46,823 nt of DNA from Candidatus Gallimonas merdigallinarum (GTDB lineage: Bacteria; Bacillota; Clostridia; Christensenellales; Borkfalkiaceae), in NCBI GenBank assembly GCA_904373325.1, contig CAJFFP010000022.1:1-46823 (forward strand). The letters run 5' to 3'. The position numbers and the translations under genes are program-made. Shown piece after piece: positions 29,795 to 37,335 of this stretch. Under the pieces are notes generated by a model. The model was not told the origin of the DNA. It did not search any database and saw nothing but the letters and a program-made list of their open reading frames with translations. Numbering within the stretch: position 1 is the first letter of the stretch; each line of letters opens with the position of its first letter.

Positions 29795-30837
29795 CGCAGC
29801 TCAATACCTTCGAGAGCGTCGCCGTATCCACCCGCATACGGCTTGCGCGCAACTTCAAGGACTATCCCTTTCCCGCCCGCCTGCTCAAAGATAAGCACGC
29901 GGAGGAGCAGGCGCACGAGATCGTGCGGCTCATCGCCGCCGAGCTTGCGGAGATCGAGGATTTCTCGCTGTACGAAATGCGTTCCGTCTCCGACGAGCGC
30001 GCGGCGTTTCTGACGGAGCGGTATCTCATATCGCGCGATCTGATCCGCAACCGCGCCATATCGGCGGCGCTCGTCTCGCGCGACGAGACCATCTCCGTCA
30101 TGCTCAACGAGGAGGACCATGTCCGCGAACAGTACTTCACGCAGGGGTTCGATCTGAAAAAAGCGTACGAGCGCATCGCGGGCATCGACGACGTCATCTC
30201 CGAGTCCATTCCCTTCGCGTTTGACGATACGTTCGGCTATCTCACCGCCTGCCCGACCAACCTCGGCACGGGACTGCGCGCCTCCGTCATGCTCTTTCTG
30301 CCCGCGATCACGCGGCGGGGCGTGATGCGCACCATCATGCCGCAGCTCACGCGGCTCGGGCTTACCGTGCGCGGATCGTTCGGCGAGGGGAGCGGCTCTC
30401 AGGGCGATCTCGTTCAGGTGAGCAACGAGGTGACGCTCGGCGTCAGCGAGGAGGATATTCTCTCCGTCGTGGAGCAGTCCGTAGGCTCTGTGGTGGAGCT
30501 GGAACTGATGGAGCGCGCCCGCATGAAGGCGGAAGAGGGCATCGTCCTCAAAGATAAGCTGTGCCGTTCCCTCGGCGCGCTCGAAAACTGCTGTATTCTG
30601 GAAGAGCGGGAGTTCATGCGCCGCGTGGCGGACGTCAAACTCGGTATCGCGCTCGGCTATTTTTCCGTCGGGCGGGAGGGCGAGGAGCGTATGCGCGAGC
30701 TGGACGATCTCGCCATGTCCATGCGCCCCGCGAACATCAACCGCATGAACGGCGCGCCGCTCGACGCGCGCGCGCAGGATATTTACCGCGCGGAGTACGC
30801 GGGCAACGTCGTCCGCGGGATGCAGCTGCATCTGTAA
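29791..30837 (+). CDS. mcsB: Protein arginine kinase McsB
   Basis: ATP:guanido phosphotransferase-fold kinase that phosphorylates arginine residues, tagging proteins for ClpC-ClpP degradation. 348 residues. VSTRIRLARNFKDYPFP starts the kinase domain, the substrate/catalytic segment is MLNEEDHVREQY, and the conserved cysteine loop is CPTNLGTGLRASVM, with later GEGSGSQGDLVQVSNEVTLG. Coupled to mcsA and followed by clpC after 24 bases, the standard stress-module order but without a ctsR repressor gene. Confidence 0.96.
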   Translation: MTQLNTFESVAVSTRIRLARNFKDYPFPARLLKDKHAEEQAHEIVRLIAAELAEIEDFSLYEMRSVSDERAAFLTERYLISRDLIRNRAISAALVSRDETISVMLNEEDHVREQYFTQGFDLKKAYERIAGIDDVISESIPFAFDDTFGYLTACPTNLGTGLRASVMLFLPAITRRGVMRTIMPQLTRLGLTVRGSFGEGSGSQGDLVQVSNEVTLGVSEEDILSVVEQSVGSVVELELMERARMKAEEGIVLKDKLCRSLGALENCCILEEREFMRRVADVKLGIALGYFSVGREGEERMRELDDLAMSMRPANINRMNGAPLDARAQDIYRAEYAGNVVRGMQLHL

Positions 30838-30861
30838 CGGCTCTTTTTTTGGGAGGATATT

Positions 30862-33363
30862 GTGGACACTTCGCATTTTTCCGATCATCTCCGGCAGGCG
30901 GTCGCGCTTGCGGAAGAGGCGGCAAAGGGGTACAAGACCAACTATATCGGCAGCGAGCACGTGCTCATGGCGATGCTGTGCGTGACGGACAGCACCGCAA
31001 GCCGCCTGCTCGTCTCCGCGGGGGTGGATATTGAAAAATTCCGCACCCTCTTTAAGCGCAATTTGCAGCACGATTCCCCCGTACACGGATTCACGCCCCG
31101 CTCCAAAAAGATTTTCGATCTTGCGCGGGAATATTCGCTGCAATCGGAGGAGATCAACGCCATCACGGGCACGGAGCACGTTCTGCTCGCCATTCTGACG
31201 ATGGACGACTGCCTCGCCGTATGGATTCTGCGCACGCTCGGGGCGGACGTGAAGGAGATCACGCGGCGCACCGAGCAGTTCATCGCCCCCGAACCGGAAC
31301 GGGAGGAGGACGGCACGGACGACGAAGCGGACGCGCTGGAACGGCGGCGCAGGGAACTCGCGCGCAGGCTCTTTCCCGCCGCGCAGGAAAAACAGACTTC
31401 CTCGGGCGAGCTGGACGAGACGCTGCTGAATTACGGCGTCGACCTCACGCAGCGCGCGCGGGAGGGAAAACTCGACCCCGTGATCGGGCGGCGCAGGGAG
31501 ATCGAAAAGGTCGTGCAGATCTTATCCCGCCGCACCAAGAACAATCCCGTGCTCATCGGCGAGCCGGGCGTGGGCAAGAGCGCGGTGGTCGAGGGGCTGG
31601 CGCAGGCGATCGTAAGCGGGAAAGTTCCCGAACTTCTGCGCGGCAAGATCGTGTTCTCGCTCGATCTGACGGGGCTTGTCGCGGGCGCGCGCTATCGCGG
31701 CGACTTCGAGGAACGCCTCAAATCGGTCGTGGACGCCATCCGTCGGAACAGCAATATCATTCTCTTTATCGACGAAATCCACATGATCGTCGGTGCGGGC
31801 GGCTCGGCGGACAGCAATCTGGACGCTTCCAACATTTTAAAGCCCATGCTGGCGCGCGGTCAGCTCCAAACGGTGGGCGCGACCACGCTCGAAGAGTACC
31901 GCAAATACATTGAAAAGGACGCCGCGCTCGAACGGCGTTTCACGCCCGTCATCGTCGATCAGCCGAGCGTGGAAGATACCATCACCATTCTGCGCGGGGT
32001 CAAGGATAAGTACGAGGCGCACCACAACGTCGTCATCACGGACGAGGCGATCGAGGCGGCGGCGCGCCTTTCCGACCGCTACATTACCGACCGTTTCCTG
32101 CCCGATAAGGCGATCGACCTCATCGACGAAGCGGCTTCCCGCGCGCGGCTCAACTCCTATAACGGACCCGAAGAGGTGCGCGAGATGGAGGAAAAGCTCG
32201 TGCGGCTCAAAGCGGACAGGGAAAAGGCGCACAAATGGCAGGATACCGCGCGCTGTCAGGAACTTTCGCGCGAGATCGACCTGCTGTCCGTTCAGATCGA
32301 GGCGCGGCGGCAGGCGTGGGCGCGCGGGCGGGACGTGACCCATCTCGCCATCGGAAAAGACGACATTGCCGAGATCGTGAGCAGCTGGACGGGCGTTCCC
32401 GTCGTCAAACTCACGGAGGAGGAGAGCGATCGGCTCATGCACCTCGAAGAGGAGCTGCACCGCCGCATCGTGGGGCAGGACGAGGCGGTCACCGCCGTCG
32501 CGAAGGCGATCCGCCGCGCCCGCGCAGGCTTAAAGGACGCGGGTAAACCCATCGGATCGTTCATCTTCGTCGGACCGACGGGCGTGGGCAAGACCGACCT
32601 TTCCAAGGCACTTGCCGAGAGTATGTTCGGCGACGAGCGTCTGCTCGTCCGTCTGGATATGTCGGAATACATGGAGAAGGCGTCCGTTTCCAAGCTCATC
32701 GGCGCGCCTCCCGGGTATGTGGGGTACGAGGAGAGCGGCGGACAGCTCACGGAGCGCATCCGCACAAAGCCCTATTCGGTGGTGCTGTTCGACGAGATCG
32801 AGAAGGCGCATCCCGACGTGTTCAATATTCTCTTGCAGATCCTCGACGACGGACGGCTGACGGACAGCCGCGGCAGGGAGGTCTCGTTCAAAAACACCGT
32901 CATCATTCTCACGAGCAACGTGGGCGCGCACGAGGTGAAGGACGCCGCGCCGCTCGGCTTCCGCACGGCGGACGAAGTGCAGGCGTACGAGGATATGAAG
33001 GGGCACATCGAGGACGCGCTCAAACGGCAGTTCAAACCCGAGTTTTTAAACCGTCTGGACGATATTATCATCTTCCACAAGCTCTCGCGCGAGGACGCGG
33101 CGAAGATCTGCGAAAAGATCGTGGAATCGCTCGCCAAGCGGCTGAAAGGGAAGGATATCACGCTCAAAGTCAGCGCGCGGGCGCTCAGCCTGCTCGTGGA
33201 GGAGGGGTACAGCGAGGAGTTCGGCGCGCGCCCCTTGAAGCGCGCGGTGCGCCGCCGCATCGAGGACCCGCTCTCCGAACAGGTGCTCCTCGGGCGCGTC
33301 TCCGCGGGAAAAACGATCATCGTGGACGAAGAGGACGGAAAATTCACCTTCTCGGAGGAATGA
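30862..33363 (+). CDS. clpC: ATP-dependent Clp protease ATP-binding subunit ClpC
   Basis: AAA+ unfoldase of 833 residues, partner of ClpP. It has the N-terminal repeat domain that reads phosphoarginine marks (SEHVLMAML and [10 protein letters not shown] halves), D1 with Walker [14 protein letters not shown] and Walker [16 protein letters not shown], the UVR/M-domain ([18 protein letters not shown]...), and D2 with [14 protein letters not shown], Walker [14 protein letters not shown], and the conserved [10 protein letters not shown]. The start is GTG 30862 preceded by GGGAGG. I saw no CtsR-type direct repeat (GGTCAAA) upstream of the operon. Ends at a shared terminator 33381-33407. Confidence 0.97.
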   Translation: MDTSHFSDHLRQAVALAEEAAKGYKTNYIGSEHVLMAMLCVTDSTASRLLVSAGVDIEKFRTLFKRNLQHDSPVHGFTPRSKKIFDLAREYSLQSEEINAITGTEHVLLAILTMDDCLAVWILRTLGADVKEITRRTEQFIAPEPEREEDGTDDEADALERRRRELARRLFPAAQEKQTSSGELDETLLNYGVDLTQRAREGKLDPVIGRRREIEKVVQILSRRTKNNPVLIGEPGVGKSAVVEGLAQAIVSGKVPELLRGKIVFSLDLTGLVAGARYRGDFEERLKSVVDAIRRNSNIILFIDEIHMIVGAGGSADSNLDASNILKPMLARGQLQTVGATTLEEYRKYIEKDAALERRFTPVIVDQPSVEDTITILRGVKDKYEAHHNVVITDEAIEAAARLSDRYITDRFLPDKAIDLIDEAASRARLNSYNGPEEVREMEEKLVRLKADREKAHKWQDTARCQELSREIDLLSVQIEARRQAWARGRDVTHLAIGKDDIAEIVSSWTGVPVVKLTEEESDRLMHLEEELHRRIVGQDEAVTAVAKAIRRARAGLKDAGKPIGSFIFVGPTGVGKTDLSKALAESMFGDERLLVRLDMSEYMEKASVSKLIGAPPGYVGYEESGGQLTERIRTKPYSVVLFDEIEKAHPDVFNILLQILDDGRLTDSRGREVSFKNTVIILTSNVGAHEVKDAAPLGFRTADEVQAYEDMKGHIEDALKRQFKPEFLNRLDDIIIFHKLSREDAAKICEKIVESLAKRLKGKDITLKVSARALSLLVEEGYSEEFGARPLKRAVRRRIEDPLSEQVLLGRVSAGKTIIVDEEDGKFTFSEE

Positions 33364-33377
33364 CCTGAAAATCCGAT

Positions 33378-33407
33378 AAAAAACGGACGGCTTTGCGCCG
33401 TCCGTTT
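33378..33407. terminator. Bidirectional terminator between clpC and the alpha/beta hydrolase
   Basis: AAACGGACGGC (33381-33391), TTTGC loop, GCCGTCCGTTT (33397-33407). On the minus strand the stem is followed by six T residues, so it best serves the hydrolase gene ending at 33411; the plus-strand T-run is shorter. Confidence 0.85.
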
Positions 33408-33410
33408 CGG

Positions 33411-34067
33411 TTATTTGAAAAAAGATATGAGCGCGGGTACGAGTTTTGTGCTGTGTACCACATAGCTGTCGTGCGTTTCGCCCTGTATGATGAGAAGCTC
33501 CGAACGGGGGAGGGCGGCGGCGATCGTCCGGGTGTGGCTGCGGCGCACGATGTCGCGCTCGCCCGCCGTCACGAGCGCGGGGATTTTTATCGTTTTCAAG
33601 TCCCGCGCGGAGATATCCGGCTCTTCGAGTATGAGTTTCAAAAGCGGGCTGCCCGTCTCGCGGTATTCTTTCCGTATGCCGTTCAGAAAGCTGCGCGTCA
33701 GCCCCTGCGGACGGAGGTTTGCCCCGCTCGCCGCAATGCGCGAGACCCGTTCGGGATAGCGGAGCGCGAGAAGGATCGCCGCAATGCCGCCGTCGCTGAA
33801 TCCGTATACGGCGGGCTGTCCGAGTCCGAGCGCGTCGATGAACGCGGCGAGATCGTCCGCCATGTCCGTATAGTGCAACTGCGCGGCGGGCGCGCTGTTT
33901 CCGTGCCCGCGCGTGTCGGGCGCGTACACGGTAAAGTGTTCGGCAAGCAGGGGGATCGCTTCCCGAAAAATTTCGTGCGATTCGCCGTTGCCGTGCAGCA
34001 GGATCAGCGGCGCGCCGCCGCCAGCCTTTTCGTAATAAAGCGTTGTATTGTTGACGGAAATTTCCAT
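33411..34067 (-). CDS. Alpha/beta hydrolase fold protein
   Basis: A 218-residue small alpha/beta hydrolase with the oxyanion segment ILLHGNGES, nucleophile elbow GFSDGG (Ser91), Asp172 in TAGERDIV and His199 in GETHDSYV, a complete triad. Substrate unknown; esterase or thioesterase type. ATG 34067 (MEISVNNTTLYYEK) is used: the frame opens at 34109, but that part lies in the inverted-repeat element. There is no Shine-Dalgarno; TATACT (34080-34075 on the minus strand) sits 7 bases before the ATG, inside the terminal repeat of that element. Confidence 0.88.
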   Translation of the reverse strand: MEISVNNTTLYYEKAGGGAPLILLHGNGESHEIFREAIPLLAEHFTVYAPDTRGHGNSAPAAQLHYTDMADDLAAFIDALGLGQPAVYGFSDGGIAAILLALRYPERVSRIAASGANLRPQGLTRSFLNGIRKEYRETGSPLLKLILEEPDISARDLKTIKIPALVTAGERDIVRRSHTRTIAAALPRSELLIIQGETHDSYVVHSTKLVPALISFFK

Positions 34068-34076
34068 AGTTTGCAG

Positions 34077-34309
34077 TATACTGTAAGGGAGTAATACGAA
34101 CCCGATCAAAAGCGGAAACTATGCGCTCATACATTGTTGAAGCCCTTGCCCGTGCCACACGGCACGCGCTGCGGGCTTCGCCGCGTCTGAGACGCCCATC
34201 TTGCCGCTTTTGATTGCTACGTATACAAGCGTATTGCAAGGAAGATGAGCAGAAAGATGCCGAAAAGATTCCGCCAAAGGCGTGGTTCGTATTTTTCCCT
34301 TACAGTATA
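34077..34309. mobile_element. MITE-like element with 26-bp terminal inverted repeats
   Basis: 34077-34102 and 34284-34309 are inverted repeats matching at 24 of 26 positions (outer part TATACTGTAAGGGA, inner part AATACGAACC). A second nested inverted repeat ATCAAAAGCGG (34105-34115)/CCGCTTTTGAT (34204-34214) and a central hairpin GAAGCCC/GGGCTTC (34139-34145/34173-34179) lie inside. No reading frame for a transposase. About 233 bp in total. Non-autonomous element is the best fit; a structured RNA locus is the alternative. Confidence 0.6.
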
Positions 34310-34412
34310 TCATTTCAGCAGAGAAAAGTCAACCGCAAACGGTCGGCGCGCCGCGCGCGGGGAGCGGAAAAACCGCCGCATACAGTTTTTTTCGCAAAGC
34401 CGTTCGTTTCGT

Positions 34413-34441
34413 TTGATAAACGGGCATAAATATGGTATAAT
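34413..34441 (+). promoter_or_regulatory. Sigma-A promoter of the ABC-F gene
   Basis: TTGATA (34413-34418), 17-base spacer, TATAAT (34436-34441), 33 bases before ATG 34475. Confidence 0.88.
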
Positions 34442-34474
34442 CTCCAACGGAAAAGAAAGAAAACGGAGAACGCC

Positions 34475-36052
34475 ATGTTACAGGTCACGGGAGTCAGCCT
34501 CCAATACGGCAGCAAAAAACTGTTTGAGGACGTCAACTTAAAATTTACCAAGGGCAACTGCTACGGCATCATCGGCGCGAACGGCGCGGGCAAGTCCACC
34601 TTCTTGAAGGTGCTCTCGGGCGAGATCGAACCCAATAAGGGGGACGTCTCCCTCGATAAGAACGAGCGTATGTCGGTGCTCGCGCAGGATCAGAACAAGT
34701 ACGACGCGGAGTCTGTGCTCCGTACCGTCATGCTCGGGCATAAGCGGCTCGTCGAGATCATGGACGAGAAGGACGCGCTCTACGCGCATACCGACTTCAC
34801 CGAAGAGGACGGCGTACGCGCCTCCGAGCTGGAAGCGGAGTTCGCGGAGCTGGGCGGCTGGGAAGCGGAGAGCGAAGCGGAAACGCTCTTAAACGAGCTG
34901 GACATTCCCTCGGAATTTCATCAGATGCGCATGGGCGATCTCGACGCTAAGCAGAAAGTGCGCGTACTGTTGGCGCAGGCGCTCTTCGGCAATCCCGACG
35001 TGCTCCTTCTCGACGAGCCGACCAACAACCTCGACTTAAAGACGGTGCGCTGGCTGGAAAACTATCTGATGGATTTCGAGAACACCATCATCATCGTCTC
35101 GCACAACCGCCACTTCCTCAACAAGGTCTGCACGCATGTCTGCGACGTGGACTTCGGCAAGATCAATCTCTACCTCGGCAACTACGATTTCTGGTATCAG
35201 ACTTCGCAGCTTCTGGCGCGCCAGCAGCGCGACGCGAACAAGAAGGCGGAACAGCGGGCGGCGGAACTCAAAGAGTTCATCGCGCGCTTTGCTGCGAACG
35301 CGAGCAAGTCCCGTCAGGCGACTTCGCGAAAGAAGGAGCTTGAAAAACTCACCATCTCCGACTTCAAGCCCTCGCTCCGCAAGTACCCGTTCATCGACTT
35401 CAAGTTCGAGCGCGAGATCGGCAACGACATTCTCGCCGTCGAAGGGCTTTCCAAGGAAGGCTATTTTGAAAACGTCTCCTTCACCGTGCAGAAGGGGGAT
35501 AAGATCGGCATCATCTGCGACAAGTCCACCTCCGTCACCATGCTGTACGATATTCTCATGGGCAAGGCGGAACCTGACGCGGGCACCGTCAAGTGGGGCA
35601 AGACGATCTCCGCCTCCTACTTCCCGCAGAACAACGACGAATATTTTGCGGGCTGTTCGCTCACGCTCGTGCAGTGGCTCTCGCAGTTCTCCAAAGACCA
35701 TTACGAGGAATACCTGCGCGGCTGGCTGGGGCGCATGCTCTTCTCGGGCGAGGAGGCGCTCAAAGAGGCGAAGGTGCTCTCGGGCGGGGAGAAGGTGCGC
35801 TGTATGCTCGCCAAAATGATGCTCGAAGGCGGGAACTTCCTCATCTTCGACGAGCCGACCAACCACCTCGATCTGGAATCCATCACCTCCCTCAACAACG
35901 GTCTGACCGCGTTCAAGGGCTGTATGCTCCTTACTTCGCACGATCAGGAGCTGATGAACACCGTCTGCAACCGCATCATCGTTCTGGACGGCACCAAGAC
36001 GTACGATAAGAACGTGACGTTCGACGAGTACGTCGAGACGATGAACGCATAA
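34475..36052 (+). CDS. ABC-F family ATPase (YkpA/YbiT-like) with one degenerate ATP site
   Basis: Soluble twin-ABC protein of 525 residues, ribosome-associated by family. NBD1 has Walker A GANGAGKST (34-42) and Walker B LLLDEPTNNLDL, but its signature is DLDAKQKVR (about 155-163) instead of LSGGQ. NBD2 has a normal signature LSGGEKVRCMLAK and Walker B LIFDEPTNHLDLES, but its Walker A is replaced by GIICDKSTSVTML. Between them lies the P-tOT linker (ARQQRDANKKAEQRAAELKE). In a head-to-tail sandwich the two losses fall in the same composite site, leaving one active site. Partial degeneracy also occurs, from memory, in YkpA/YbiT proteins. Followed by terminator 36071-36106. Confidence 0.92.
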   Translation: MLQVTGVSLQYGSKKLFEDVNLKFTKGNCYGIIGANGAGKSTFLKVLSGEIEPNKGDVSLDKNERMSVLAQDQNKYDAESVLRTVMLGHKRLVEIMDEKDALYAHTDFTEEDGVRASELEAEFAELGGWEAESEAETLLNELDIPSEFHQMRMGDLDAKQKVRVLLAQALFGNPDVLLLDEPTNNLDLKTVRWLENYLMDFENTIIIVSHNRHFLNKVCTHVCDVDFGKINLYLGNYDFWYQTSQLLARQQRDANKKAEQRAAELKEFIARFAANASKSRQATSRKKELEKLTISDFKPSLRKYPFIDFKFEREIGNDILAVEGLSKEGYFENVSFTVQKGDKIGIICDKSTSVTMLYDILMGKAEPDAGTVKWGKTISASYFPQNNDEYFAGCSLTLVQWLSQFSKDHYEEYLRGWLGRMLFSGEEALKEAKVLSGGEKVRCMLAKMMLEGGNFLIFDEPTNHLDLESITSLNNGLTAFKGCMLLTSHDQELMNTVCNRIIVLDGTKTYDKNVTFDEYVETMNA

Positions 36053-36070
36053 CGCAAAAATTCCGATTTT

Positions 36071-36106
36071 CCGCCGCGCGAGCAATGCACGCGGCGGTTG
36101 TTTTTT
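36071..36106 (+). terminator. Intrinsic terminator after the ABC-F gene
   Basis: CCGCCGCG (36071-36078) pairs with CGCGGCGG (36090-36097), then TTG and six T residues. Confidence 0.85.
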
Positions 36107-36122
36107 ATGTTGAAAGAGGTCG

Positions 36123-36189
36123 AAAATTGTCGCCTCGACAATTTTGAACAAAATTCATACAATTTCGTAAATAATTCTTTGAATTTTGT
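36123..36189. promoter_or_regulatory. AT-rich nested inverted repeats upstream of spo0A
   Basis: AAAATTGTCG (36123-36132)/CGACAATTTT (36136-36145) is a perfect 10-bp palindrome with 3-base centre; ACAAAATTCA (36148-36157)/TGAATTTTGT (36180-36189) is a second pair. The first contains TTGTCG in both directions, close to the Spo0A box core TGTCGAA (one mismatch on one strand). Candidate autoregulatory sites; function is inference. Confidence 0.5.
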
Positions 36190-36200
36190 ACAAAAATGAC

Positions 36201-36229
36201 TTTACAAATCTGAATTTGTGTTTTATAAT
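36201..36229 (+). promoter_or_regulatory. Sigma-A promoter of spo0A
   Basis: TTTACA (36201-36206), 17-base spacer, TATAAT (36224-36229), 32 bases before ATG 36262. The surrounding 36120-36240 is markedly AT-rich. Confidence 0.85.
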
Positions 36230-36261
36230 GCGCTTACTAACGGTTTTTGGAGGAAAGGTGG

Positions 36262-37014
36262 ATGAAAAAGATACTCATTCTGGAAAGCAATGAAACGTTT
36301 GCGGAGGAGCTTTCCTCGCACTTTTCGCGGGCGGGATACGAGGTCTGCGGTGTGACGGGCGACGGCGGAGAGGGGCTTGCGCTGCTTGAAAAGTGCGCGC
36401 CCGGCGTGGTGGTGACGAGCCTGCTTCTGACGACGCTCGACGGCTTCACCGTCATGGAGCGGGCGAAGAAGGCGGGGAACAAGGCGGACTTCATCGTGCT
36501 CGGCAACTTCACCGACGATAAGATCATCAACCGCGCCATTGCGCTCGGTGCGCGGTACTATCTCGTCAAACCCGTCTCGGCGGCGATCGTCGAGGAGCGG
36601 GTGGCGGAAGTCTCCGAAGAGACGCCCGAACCCGTGCGCGAAAAGCTCGAACGCAAGCGCGCGGGATCGCTGGACGAGCGCATCAGCAACATTTTCATTT
36701 CCATCGGCATTCCGCCGCATATCAAGGGATACAACTATCTCCGCGAGGGGATCAAGATGGCGGTTGCCGATCCGCACGTCATCAACAACGTCACGAAAGG
36801 GCTGTATCCCGTCATCGGCGAAAAGTACGGCACTTCGGCAAGCAAGGTGGAACGCGCCATCCGTCACGCGATCGAAGTCGCGTGGAACCGCGGGCGCATC
36901 GACGCGGTGAACGCCATTTTCGGGGCGCGCGTCTATATCGGCACGGAGAAGCCGACGAACAGCGAATTTATCGCGCTCGTTGCCGATAAACTCATTCTCG
37001 AAAACATGGTATAA
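36262..37014 (+). CDS. spo0A: Sporulation transcription factor Spo0A with degenerate receiver domain
   Basis: Spo0A-type response regulator of 250 residues. The C-terminal effector domain is canonical (SLDERISNIFISIGIPPHIKGYNYLREGIKMA, YPVIGEKYGTSASKVERAIRHAIEVAWNRG), including the recognition helix. The N-terminal receiver has lost its chemistry: the acidic pair (Asp10-Asp11 in B. subtilis) is Glu8-Ser9, the phospho-acceptor Asp56 aligns with Ser53 in TSLLLTTLDG, and the switch Thr84 is Gly81; only Lys103 (YLVKP) remains. It therefore probably cannot be phosphorylated in the usual way and may act constitutively or by another input. GGAGG precedes ATG 36262; a TTG 15 bases upstream overlaps the RBS. 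Monocistronic, with promoter and terminator; spoIVB, its usual neighbour, is absent here. Confidence 0.9.
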   Translation: MKKILILESNETFAEELSSHFSRAGYEVCGVTGDGGEGLALLEKCAPGVVVTSLLLTTLDGFTVMERAKKAGNKADFIVLGNFTDDKIINRAIALGARYYLVKPVSAAIVEERVAEVSEETPEPVREKLERKRAGSLDERISNIFISIGIPPHIKGYNYLREGIKMAVADPHVINNVTKGLYPVIGEKYGTSASKVERAIRHAIEVAWNRGRIDAVNAIFGARVYIGTEKPTNSEFIALVADKLILENMV

Positions 37015-37027
37015 ACGGCATTTTTCC

Positions 37028-37073
37028 GCCGCCCGCCCCGCCGCACGCTCCGCGGCGGGGCGGGCGGCTTTTT
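37028..37073 (+). terminator. Intrinsic terminator after spo0A
   Basis: Perfect 17-bp GC stem (37028-37044 with 37052-37068), 7-base loop, five T residues (37069-37073). Confidence 0.95.
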
Positions 37074-37244
37074 CGCGCGGCTGCGGGCATGGTGCCGCCC
37101 TTTTTCCGCGTGCGGCGGACATGGGGCGCATATTTCCGCCGCGGGGCAGGCGCGGGCGCGGGGTCTGAAACGGCAGGAGGGGCGCGCCTTCGGGCGGTGC
37201 GGTAAGCGGTTTGCAAAAAATTACGAAAATCCGCGCCAATATCG

Positions 37245-37273
37245 TTGAAAAATCCGCGTGAAAATGTTATACT
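37245..37273 (+). promoter_or_regulatory. Sigma-A promoter of the ftsK-recA gene cluster
   Basis: TTGAAA (37245-37250), 17-base spacer, TATACT (37268-37273). Confidence 0.75.
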
Positions 37274-37335
37274 ATATATTGACGAAATTTTGAATTTGAG
37301 AGCGCTCCCCGTAGGGGAGCGGGACGGAGGCAGTT

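Larger units (their letters stand above)
34068..34474. other. Intergenic region holding the inverted-repeat element and the ABC-F promoter
   Basis: No gene seen. 34077-34309 is the MITE-like element; 34310-34412 has no recognised feature; the ABC-F promoter follows at 34413. Confidence 0.6.
37015..37335. other. Intergenic region between spo0A and ftsK
   Basis: No gene. It holds the spo0A terminator, a GC-rich stretch (37074-37210) in which I see nothing recognisable, the ftsK promoter (37245-37273) and a leader hairpin CGCTCCCC/GGGGAGCG (37303-37310/37314-37321) that ends just before the ftsK ribosome site. Confidence 0.6.

Noticed and set aside
27900-30862. CtsR operator before mcsA or clpC
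   Set aside because: No tandem GGTCAAA-type heptads found by eye in the upstream regions.
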